DNA of 11,835 nt from JBGPRB01 sp964422155 (GTDB taxonomy: Bacteria; Chloroflexota; Dehalococcoidia; Dehalococcoidales; RBG-16-60-22): contig CAYQZZ010000064.1 of assembly GCA_964422155.1 (NCBI GenBank), positions 1 through 11,835 on the forward strand, in the 5' to 3' direction. Both the position numbers and the translations under genes were made by a program. The notes beneath the pieces were generated by a model. The model ran no database searches, had not been told where the DNA came from, and worked only from the letters and a program-made list of their open reading frames with translations. Of this stretch, positions 6,487 to 11,835 are shown one piece after another; the first letter of the stretch is position 1, and each line of letters begins with the position of its first letter.

Positions 6487-6927
6487 ATGACTGAAACAAA
6501 ATACGGAAAACACATTGTACCTGTTCCGGTCATACCGATGGTCGGGGAAGGGAATGGTTCTCAGGGATGGGACCTGTGGGGCAAAGACCTGGGTAACTTT
6601 GAGGTGAATATTGCGCAGAGATGCTTTAAGGAACCGGGTAGAATGAATCCCGAATATCAGAAAAGGCCGCATACGCACGCCTTCGACGAAATCCTCTTTT
6701 TTTTGAGCTCTGATACTGATGATTTAAGTAAGTTAGGGTCAGTAGCGGAAATGCGTATGGGCCGCGAAGAGGAGAAACATATAATCACCAGCCCAACGGC
6801 AGTCTGGGTTCCTAAGGGTCTTCCGCATTGTCCGATAACGTTTCTCAGCGTGGATAAGCCCTGTTTATTTATGCACGTTGCCTTCGCCGCCACGCGTCCG
6901 GGACGTAATATCAAAGGGACGCAATAA
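6487..6927 (+). CDS. Cupin-like fold protein, function unknown
   Basis: A 146-residue, probably cytoplasmic protein. The PHTHAFDE block (61-68: His62, His64, Glu68) resembles cupin motif 1, and the later VPKGLPHCP (108-116, His114) resembles cupin motif 2, so a single-domain metal-binding cupin is likely. The inter-motif distance is longer than in the most compact cupins. No signal peptide is seen and the enzyme activity cannot be named. The gene stands alone behind a consensus promoter with a dyad, suggesting a strongly expressed but controlled single-gene unit. It is followed by a repeat-rich gap before rph. Base use is more AT-rich at the 5' end than in the neighbours. Confidence 0.6.
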   Translation: MTETKYGKHIVPVPVIPMVGEGNGSQGWDLWGKDLGNFEVNIAQRCFKEPGRMNPEYQKRPHTHAFDEILFFLSSDTDDLSKLGSVAEMRMGREEEKHIITSPTAVWVPKGLPHCPITFLSVDKPCLFMHVAFAATRPGRNIKGTQ

Positions 6928-6962
6928 AATAATCTGTATTCAGGAAATACCTCCGAATTTCT

Positions 6963-7050
6963 CCTCTCCCTTGAGGGGAGAGGGCAGAGCCTGCCCTGAG
7001 CGTAGCGAACAGGGTGAGGGTGACAATCACCCCTTGGGAACCGAGGGGTG
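6963..7050. repeat. Cluster of hairpin-forming intergenic repeats
   Basis: Three consecutive inverted repeats: CCTCTCCC (6963-6970) with GGGAGAGG (6976-6983); CCCTG (6994-6998) with CAGGG (7010-7014) around GAGCGTAGCGAA; and CACCCCT (7028-7034) with AGGGGTG (7044-7050). The CCTGAGCGTAGCGAA core is a motif I know from dispersed intergenic repeats in many draft genomes. The gap 6928-7143 holds no gene. Confidence 0.55.
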
Positions 7051-7080
7051 AGGTTAATTGGGGGTGAGGTGGATTTTTGA

Positions 7081-7109
7081 TTGCCATTATCGGTTATCAA
7101 TGCTATACT
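7081..7109 (+). promoter_or_regulatory. Sigma70-type promoter of rph
   Basis: TTGCCA (7081-7086) and TATACT (7104-7109), each five of six consensus bases, are exactly 17 bp apart. The leader would be about 30 nt, with GGAGA (7133-7137) six bases before the GTG start. Confidence 0.65.
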
Positions 7110-7143
7110 CTGACCATATTGTTGACTGGATTGGAGAATTTGT

Positions 7144-7869
7144 GTGAAAAGAATTGACGGGCGCGCTTACGATGAGCTGCGACCGATAAAGATAGTCCCC
7201 GGTTATCAGAGCTTCGCCGAGGGGTCGGCCTTGATAAAGCTGGGCAAGACCCATGTTTTATGCTCGGTCAGCGTTGAAGAGAGGGTGCCTCCCTTCCTCA
7301 AGGGGAGCGGCACCGGCTGGATAACGGCGGAGTACGCCATGCTGCCGCGGGCCACGTCTACCCGCACCCAGCGCGACTCTACGGTTGGTCATGTCGGTGG
7401 TCGGAACCAGGAAATCCAGCGCATCATCGGGCGTTCGCTGCGGGCGTCGACTGACCTCACCGCCTTGGGGGAAAGGACTTTAATCGTCGATTGCGATGTC
7501 ATCCAGGCCGACGGCGGCACCAGGACCGCCGCGATTACCGGCGCCTATGTCGCTTTGCACCAGGCGATGGAGCAGCTGATGCACATGGGCGTGATATCAT
7601 CGATACCGCTGAAGAGCGCCGTGGCGGCGACCAGTGTCGGTATCGTCAACACCTATATGATGATGGACCTTTGCTATGATGAAGATGCCCAGGCTACGGT
7701 CGACTTTAATGTGGTGATGACCAGCAAGGGTGAGTTCGTCGAGGTGCAGGGCACCGCCGAGGGTAAACCTTTCTCCCGTGAGGTAATCAACGATTTGCTG
7801 TCACTGGCGGAAAAGGGCATCCGGCAGCTTTTCCAGGTTCAGCAAAGTGCGTTAAAAGGCCCGAAATAA
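7144..7869 (+). CDS. rph: Ribonuclease PH
   Basis: A phosphate-dependent 3'-to-5' exoribonuclease that trims tRNA and other RNA 3' ends, normally as a hexamer in the cytoplasm. The 241 residues match the usual length (about 235-255). Family landmarks are the N-terminal RAYDELRP, the phosphate-binding GRNQEIQR (86-93, Arg87), and the acidic DCDVIQADGGTRTAA region (116-130) that supplies metal-binding aspartates. The start is GTG, supported by GGAGA six bases upstream and by the family N-terminus KRIDGRAYDELRP. No rdgB (XTP pyrophosphatase) gene follows, although that pairing is common elsewhere. The gene converges on proA with only an inverted-repeat element between them. Confidence 0.95.
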   Translation: MKRIDGRAYDELRPIKIVPGYQSFAEGSALIKLGKTHVLCSVSVEERVPPFLKGSGTGWITAEYAMLPRATSTRTQRDSTVGHVGGRNQEIQRIIGRSLRASTDLTALGERTLIVDCDVIQADGGTRTAAITGAYVALHQAMEQLMHMGVISSIPLKSAVAATSVGIVNTYMMMDLCYDEDAQATVDFNVVMTSKGEFVEVQGTAEGKPFSREVINDLLSLAEKGIRQLFQVQQSALKGPK

Positions 7870-7875
7870 CCATTC

Positions 7876-7964
7876 TGTCATTGCGAGTCCGCCTTAGGCG
7901 GGCGAAGCAATCCCCTACAACCGCTAATAGAGATTGCTTCGTCACTGCGCTCCTCGCAATGACG
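7876..7964. repeat. Nested inverted-repeat element between rph and proA
   Basis: The outer arms GTCATTGCGAG (7877-7887) and CTCGCAATGAC (7953-7963) are perfect 11-bp inverts. Inside them CGAAGCAATC (7903-7912) pairs with GATTGCTTCG (7932-7941), and CCGCC (7889-7893) pairs with GGCGG (7897-7901). The plan is the same as in the element at 11273-11373, but most of the sequence differs. Between convergent genes it could serve as a two-way transcription stop, although it has no T run. Confidence 0.7.
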
Positions 7965-7992
7965 TGTAGTAACAATTAAGGAAAAGTAAAGA

Positions 7993-9267
7993 CTACGGTC
8001 TCACCTGCCCGCTGCCGAAGATAATCCACTTATAAGTCGTCAGCTCTTTCAGCCCCATCGGGCCGCGGGCGTGCAGCTTTTGCGTGCTGATGCCTACCTC
8101 CGCCCCCAGCCCTAACTGTCCCCCATCGGTAAACCTGGTGCTGGCGTTGACGTAGACACAGGCGGCATCCACCTCGTTGAGGAAGCGCATGGCGCTCTGG
8201 TAGTCCTCGGTGACGATGGCTTCGGAGTGCCCCGAGCCGTACTTTTCGATGTGCTCCAGCGCTTCGTCCAGCGAGTCCACCACCTTTACCGCCGCTGTCA
8301 GCGCCAGGAATTCTTTCCCCCAGTCCTCATCGACGGCGGGTATGAGCTTCAGGGACTTATTTGTTTTCAGTATAGCCAGGGTACGCTTGTCGCCGTGCAG
8401 CTTCACCTTGGCCTTGTTCAACTCTTTAGTCATCTTCGGCAGATAGCTTTTCGCGATATCGGCATGCACGAGCACGGTGTCCAGGGCATTGCAGACCGTG
8501 GGCCGCTGCACCTTGGCGTTATAGACGATGTCCACCCCCTTCTTTATATCGGCGTTTTTATCGATGTAAGTATGGCACACGCCGATGCCCCCGCTGACCA
8601 CCGCCATGGTGGCGTTCTCCGTGACGGATTTTATTAACCCCGCCCCACCTCTTGGAACTATCAGGTCGATGACGTCATTCATCTTGAGCATGTGGTTGAC
8701 CAGGGCATGGTCGGTGTTATCGATGAACTGTACACAGCCCTCGGGCATGCCGGCTTTTTTGCAGGCCTCCTGGATTACCTTGACGATAGCCGTATTGGAG
8801 TTTATCGTCTCCTTGCCTCCCCTCAGGATAACGGCGTTGCCGGACTTCAGGCAGAGGGACGCTATGTCCACGGTAACGTTGGGTCGGCTTTCGTAGATGG
8901 CGCCGATGACGCCGATGGGCACTCTCTTTTTACCTATTTGCAGGCCGTTGGGCATGGTGCGCATGTCGAAGGTCTCACCGACGGAGTCGTTAAGGGTGGC
9001 GACGGCCCGTGTATCTGCGGCGATACTTTCAAGTCGACTTTTATTCAGCATGAGCCTATCGAGCAATACGGCGCCCATGCCGGACGCTTTAGCTTTATCG
9101 TAGTCCTTTTTATTGGCGGCCAGTATCTCGTCTTTCCTGGCGAGAAGGTCGCTGGCGATATTGTTCAGGGCTTTATTTTTAATATCTGTGGAAAGGTAGG
9201 CCAGGCGCCGCGAGGCAGCCTTAGCCGCCCTCCCCTTGGCTTTAAGCTCTTCTACGGCTGATTTCAT
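7993..9267 (-). CDS. proA: Glutamate-5-semialdehyde dehydrogenase (gamma-glutamyl phosphate reductase)
   Basis: The second enzyme of proline synthesis: NADPH-dependent reduction of gamma-glutamyl phosphate to glutamate-5-semialdehyde. The 424-residue product has the aldehyde-dehydrogenase-type fold, with the catalytic cysteine in VQRPTVCNALD (Cys259), the RVPIGVIGAIYESRPNVTVD block of the nucleotide-binding part, LRGGKETINSN, and the C-terminal GLGAEVGISTQKLHARGPMGL signature of ProA. The frame runs open to 9336, but I take the ATG at 9267 because AAAGGAA lies about eight bases upstream and the family starts near here. It is the last gene of a proB-ORF A-ORF B-proA operon and begins 13 bp after small ORF B. 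Confidence 0.94.
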   Translation of the reverse strand: MKSAVEELKAKGRAAKAASRRLAYLSTDIKNKALNNIASDLLARKDEILAANKKDYDKAKASGMGAVLLDRLMLNKSRLESIAADTRAVATLNDSVGETFDMRTMPNGLQIGKKRVPIGVIGAIYESRPNVTVDIASLCLKSGNAVILRGGKETINSNTAIVKVIQEACKKAGMPEGCVQFIDNTDHALVNHMLKMNDVIDLIVPRGGAGLIKSVTENATMAVVSGGIGVCHTYIDKNADIKKGVDIVYNAKVQRPTVCNALDTVLVHADIAKSYLPKMTKELNKAKVKLHGDKRTLAILKTNKSLKLIPAVDEDWGKEFLALTAAVKVVDSLDEALEHIEKYGSGHSEAIVTEDYQSAMRFLNEVDAACVYVNASTRFTDGGQLGLGAEVGISTQKLHARGPMGLKELTTYKWIIFGSGQVRP

Positions 9268-9280
9268 GGCTGAATTCCTT

Positions 9281-9562
9281 TCAATGCGTAAGCGAACCTG
9301 TTCCTTCGAAATTATAGCTATCAAACACCAGGCCAAATGAAGATGTTGTCTTCATCTTGGCAGTGCATAGACCTCTGCGACCATCATTTAATTCAATAAT
9401 ACAGTTTCCTGCAAGTATTACACATTTGTCCAGTGTAATTTCACCCCACCATTCCCTTCCGTCAGATTTGGCCGGTGATTTCTGGTGAATCTCATAAGTA
9501 ACTTCGTCTAAATAGTTTTCACTGCTATCGTAAATCTTACCTTTGCCCCTGAATATTTGCAT
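9281..9562 (-). CDS. Small protein of unknown function, paralogue B in the pro operon
   Basis: A 93-residue product that I cannot assign to a named family. It is clearly related to the neighbouring small ORF A: GKGKIYDSS (6-14), a YE strand, WWGEITL (38-44), IIELNDGRRG (55-64) and a closing YNFEGTGS. Alternating hydrophobic residues suggest a small all-beta protein without a signal or membrane segment. I chose the ATG at 9562, with GGTGGA about six bases upstream; an in-frame TTG at 9577 has no well-placed ribosome site. It sits 48 bp after ORF A and 13 bp before proA. Its DNA looks distinctly AT-richer than ORF A and the pro genes, and it contains extra residues (about 29-35) before WWGE. 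Confidence 0.65.
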   Translation of the reverse strand: MQIFRGKGKIYDSSENYLDEVTYEIHQKSPAKSDGREWWGEITLDKCVILAGNCIIELNDGRRGLCTAKMKTTSSFGLVFDSYNFEGTGSLTH

Positions 9563-9610
9563 CTTTTTTCCACCCAACCTCTTTCCCCTCCCCCAAAATT
9601 TCCTGACTCT

Positions 9611-9877
9611 CTACTTGAATAGCCCGCTCCCGCTGAAGTGGAAGACATAGCGCGGCGGGAGGCTGGTGACGGCGCGGTTGACTCGTTTCTTAAGGGCGCA
9701 TGTGCCACGGCGCCCGTCCTCCAGTTCTAGGGTGTACCCGCCGCCGTCCTTAATTTGCCTGTATTCGATAAGAGTTAGTTCTCCCCACCAGCGGTGTGTC
9801 TCCTCGTGCTGGAACTGGTAGCTGACATTGGCTAAAAACTGTTCAGTGCTGGAGTGGTAGAGTTTGCCTGTGGGCAC
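9611..9877 (-). CDS. Small protein of unknown function, paralogue A in the pro operon
   Basis: An 88-residue product with the same layout as ORF B: PTGKLYHSS (2-10), VSYQF (18-22), WWGELTL (30-36), YTLELEDGRRG (48-58), a basic patch LKKRVNR, and a closing YVFHFSGSG. It appears soluble and beta-rich; I recognise no named domain. The start is GTG at 9877, preceded by AGAGGAG at a good distance; an in-frame TTG at 9904 is possible but would add residues not matched in ORF B. In the corrected assembly this start lies inside the last 35 bases of proB in another frame, so its translation is probably coupled to proB. Base use resembles the pro genes. Confidence 0.68.
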   Translation of the reverse strand: MPTGKLYHSSTEQFLANVSYQFQHEETHRWWGELTLIEYRQIKDGGGYTLELEDGRRGTCALKKRVNRAVTSLPPRYVFHFSGSGLFK

Positions 9878-11194
9878 TTGGCTCCTCTCTTTCCAGTAGC
9901 GCAAGATTGTTACGGTGCACTACCTCTGGCCCGTAGTCAAAGCTGAGCAAACTGGCGANNNNNNNNNNNNNNNNNNNNNNNNNNNNNNNNNNNNNNNNNN
10001 NNNNNNNNNNNNNNNNNNNNNNNNNNNNNNNNNNNNNNNNNNNNNNNNNNNNNNNNNNAGATTGTTACGGTGCACTACCTCTGGCCCGTAGTCAAAGCTG
10101 AGCAAACTGGCGATTTTATTCGAGTGCGACCCCTTGATGATGCTGATATCGCTGGAGCTGTAGTTGGTGATGCCACAGCCGAGATGTGTCCCTTCCGTAT
10201 CGTAGATATCGACGATATCCCCGCGGCTGAACCTGCCTTCCGCCTTCTGTATCCCCGCCGATAGCAGGCTCCGGTTCTGTTTCTTAAGCGCTAGAGCGGC
10301 GCCGGTATCGATTATCAGTTTGCCTCTGGTACAGAGTCCGGAAAGCATCCAGCGCTGGCGGCTTTCCAGGTTGCCGGCAGTGCTCGGAAAGTGCGTGCCG
10401 ATGGCTTCGCCGGAGGCCAGCTTTAAAATAACGTCGGTTTCCCGTCCATCGGTGATGACCACGTGCACCCCCGAGGCAGTGGCCAGCTGGGCGGCCTCTA
10501 TTTTAGTTATCATGCCGCCGGTGCCGATTTTGCTCGCAGTGTTTGCCCCCAGCCGTTTGATGCTGGCGTCGATTTTGGTCACCAGCGGGATAAGTCGGGC
10601 GTCGGAGTCGAGGGAAGGGTCGGCAGTGTACAGGCCGCCGGTATCGGTAAGTATCATGAGCATATCGGCGTCGATTAGATTGGCGACCATCGCCGATAGA
10701 TTATCGTTGTCGCCGAACCTGGCCTCCTTGATTTCGTCGGTAGAGATAACATCGTTTTCGTTTACGATACAGATAACCCGCAGCTCCATCAGCGCCAGTA
10801 GCGTATTGCGTGCGTTGAGATAGCCGGCGCGGTCGGAAATATCGGCCTTGGTCAGCAAAGCCTGTGCCACGGTGATGTTATACTGCCCGAACAGCTGCTC
10901 ATAGGTATTCATCAGGCGGCTCTGCCCCACTGAAGCCAGCACCTGCTTGAAAGGGATGCCCTTGATAGTCCCGGTCAAACCCAGCTTATGCCGTCCGGCC
11001 GCGATTGCCCCGGAAGAGACGATAATAGTCTCCGTACCCTGTTCGTGTAACCGGGCTATCTGCTTGACCAGATTTGACATGACTTCCTGGTTCAGTCGAT
11101 TGCTGCCGCCGGTCAGCAGGCTGGTGCCCAGCTTGACCACGATGCGCTGATACGCCAGGTCTGGCGATTTCTGTTTTTTATTATCCTTGCTCAT
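9843..11194 (-). CDS. proB: Glutamate 5-kinase (3' end interrupted by assembly gap)
   Basis: The first enzyme of proline synthesis: ATP-dependent phosphorylation of glutamate to gamma-glutamyl phosphate, normally feedback-inhibited by proline. The amino-acid kinase domain (about 15-270) shows VVKLGTS (19-25), VSSGAIAAG, NENDVISTDEI, GDNDNLSA and TDTGGLYTADP. A PUA domain follows, with SRGDIVDIYDTEGTHLGCG. The assembly has 100 N at 9959-10058 flanked by an identical 55-bp copy on each side. Removing the N run and one copy gives a 398-residue protein ending ...EVVHRNNLALLEREEPSAHR..., close to the usual ProB ending, and a TGA at 9843-9845. As drawn, the frame is broken. The start ATG at 11194 has almost no Shine-Dalgarno sequence. 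First gene of the pro operon. Confidence 0.9.
9904..10113. other. Assembly gap with duplicated 55-bp flanks
   Basis: Exactly 100 N (9959-10058) lie between two identical 55-bp segments, 9904-9958 and 10059-10113. This is the mark of two contigs sharing a terminal k-mer-length overlap that a scaffolder joined with a default gap instead of merging. Both copies encode the same ProB C-terminal stretch. The true sequence is probably 155 bases shorter. Confidence 0.85.
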
Positions 11195-11215
11195 TTTTTA
11201 AATAGTGTTCGTTCC

Positions 11216-11246
11216 ATTATAACACAAGCTGGAACAGGTTGAACAA
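11216..11246 (-). promoter_or_regulatory. Extended -10 promoter of the pro operon
   Basis: Read on the minus strand, a perfect TATAAT (11221-11216) is preceded by TG one base away, an extended -10. A weak -35, TTGTTC, lies at 11246-11241 with a 19-bp spacer. Transcription should start near 11209, leaving only about 15 nt before the ATG of proB. Confidence 0.6.
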
Positions 11247-11272
11247 GGAGAAGGTATTGCCCGACATCTCAT

Positions 11273-11373
11273 TGTCATTCTGACCCCGATGCAATCGGGG
11301 GAAGAATCCGTATCCATTCAGTGAAGGGCGGATTCTTCGTCGTCCCGATAAATCGGGACTCCTCAGAATGACA
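11273..11373. repeat. REP-like nested inverted-repeat element between proB and mfd
   Basis: The most complete copy in the window. Outer arms TGTCATTCTGA (11273-11283) and TCAGAATGACA (11363-11373) are perfect inverts. Inner arms GAAGAATCC (11301-11309) and GGATTCTTC (11330-11338) are also perfect, and each flank carries its own hairpin: CCCCGAT/ATCGGGG (11284-11300) and GTCCCGAT/ATCGGGAC (11342-11359). The whole could fold into a cruciform with side arms. No coding sequence is seen between 11195 and 11492. Confidence 0.75.
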
Positions 11374-11422
11374 TTGATAAACAGTCTTGGGAGGCTCTCA
11401 TTTAGTCTTGTCCGCCAAAGTG

Positions 11423-11431
11423 TGCTAAAAT
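11423..11431 (+). promoter_or_regulatory. Candidate extended -10 promoter of mfd
   Basis: TG-C-TAAAAT (11423-11431) is an extended -10 with five of six hexamer matches; no good -35 is present. Transcription would start near 11438, just before the hairpin at 11441-11471. Confidence 0.35.
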
Positions 11432-11440
11432 CATATACAA

Positions 11441-11471
11441 AGGGCTGGCCCTTCTCTGAAGGACGAGCCCT
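11441..11471 (+). promoter_or_regulatory. Hairpin in the mfd leader
   Basis: AGGGCT (11441-11446) pairs with AGCCCT (11466-11471), and within it CCTTC pairs with GAAGG around a TCT loop. It lies about 20 bases before the mfd start. There is no T run behind it, so it looks like a leader structure rather than a terminator. Confidence 0.4.
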
Positions 11472-11492
11472 ATAGGTGTTTGGAGTAATATA

Positions 11493-11835
11493 TTGCCGGA
11501 ACTGAGTCGATTACTAAAGCTGATTGAGCCCATGCCTGCCTATTGCCGACTCCTGGAAGGTCTGAAAGGGCGGGGGGATAAGGTGGTGGTAGTGCTTGAT
11601 GCCGCCAGACCTTATTTAATTGCGGCTCTGTACCAAAGCCTTCGGGTGCCAGTGCTTTTAGTCACGGCGCAGCCGGAGAACGCCAGGAAGCTCCACGAAC
11701 AGCTTTTAAGCTGGTCCTCCCCCTCGGGGAAGGTCTGGCTCTTTCCGGAACCTGATATCCTGCCCTATGAGCGCCTGGCTCCGGACACTACTACCGGGAT
11801 GGAGCGAATCCAGGTGCTTTCTTTACTGGCGGGCT
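11493..11835 (+). CDS. mfd: Transcription-repair coupling factor Mfd, N-terminal part (truncated by window end)
   Basis: Mfd removes RNA polymerase stalled at DNA lesions and recruits UvrA for nucleotide-excision repair. Only the first 114 residues are in the window. They show the UvrB-homology region of the N-terminus: a helix-rich start, VVVVLDAARPYLIAALYQSL, VPVLLVTAQPENARKL, and the characteristic LFPEPDILPYERLAPD followed by ERIQVLSLLAG. Translation begins at TTG 11493, with GGAG seven bases upstream; the next in-frame ATG is 13 codons inside and would cut the first helix. The helicase motor lies beyond the window, so the length cannot be checked. It is transcribed away from the pro operon. 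UvrB is the alternative, but the P-loop typical of UvrB's start is absent. Confidence 0.85.
   Translation, partial: MPELSRLLKLIEPMPAYCRLLEGLKGRGDKVVVVLDAARPYLIAALYQSLRVPVLLVTAQPENARKLHEQLLSWSSPSGKVWLFPEPDILPYERLAPDTTTGMERIQVLSLLAG

Noticed and set aside
6657..7100. Minus-strand open frame of 147 codons across the repeat cluster before rph
   Set aside because: It translates intergenic hairpin repeats and the reverse of the cupin-like gene; composition is not protein-like.
8692..9261. Plus-strand open frame of 189 codons opposite proA
   Set aside because: proA is intact on the other strand with all family motifs; this frame has no recognisable domain.
9904..10113. The 55-bp direct repeats as a target-site duplication of a mobile element hidden in the gap
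   Set aside because: Length, exactness, the round 100-N gap and restoration of the proB frame on collapsing all point to an assembly join.
10320..10823. Plus-strand open frame of 167 codons opposite proB
   Set aside because: Shadow of the well-conserved kinase domain of ProB.
171..11373. The repeated TGTCATT elements as a CRISPR array
   Set aside because: Copies are kilobases apart, variable and palindromic, without regular spacers or cas genes.

Overview
The window looks like draft-genome sequence from a Gram-positive-like, monoderm bacterium. The protein set (ModABC-type lipoprotein transporter, DUF4349 lipoprotein, stand-alone CinA C-domain, proB/proA, an Mfd whose N-terminus reads LFPEPDILPYERL) and many REP-like hairpins beginning TGTCATT suggest Chloroflexota, class Dehalococcoidia. 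That placement rests on remembered family resemblance, not on a search. A run of 100 N bases shows this is a scaffolded assembly.

Left part (1-3097): the last 28 residues of a winged-helix protein resembling the ModE DNA-binding domain, then an AT-rich promoter region with a ModE-box-like palindrome, a leader with hairpin repeats, and a three-gene molybdate/tungstate ABC importer (binding lipoprotein, permease, ATPase). The last two genes overlap by ATGA. The layout fits metal-responsive repression of oxyanion uptake.

Middle part (3098-7869): a surface lipoprotein with DUF4349, PKD and C-terminal membrane segment, closed by a strong terminator; a minus-strand pair (62-residue two-helix membrane protein, then a DUF167/YggU protein); a plus-strand pair (metallo-beta-lactamase-fold hydrolase, then CinA/PncC amidase); a single cupin-like gene behind a near-perfect sigma70 promoter that carries a dyad; and rph (RNase PH) with its own promoter. 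Rph converges on proA with a nested inverted-repeat element between them.

Right part (7993-11835): a minus-strand proline operon read proB, small ORF A, small ORF B, proA. The two small ORFs are divergent tandem paralogues sharing WWGE-TL and DGRRG motifs, with no function that I recognise. They sit between the two enzymes that make glutamate-5-semialdehyde, and this is the most intriguing feature of the window. The 3' end of proB is broken in the assembly by 100 N flanked by an exact 55-bp duplication. Collapsing the duplication restores one clean reading frame of 398 codons that overlaps small ORF A. Divergent from proB, after another REP-like element, the 5' end of mfd (transcription-repair coupling factor) runs off the window.
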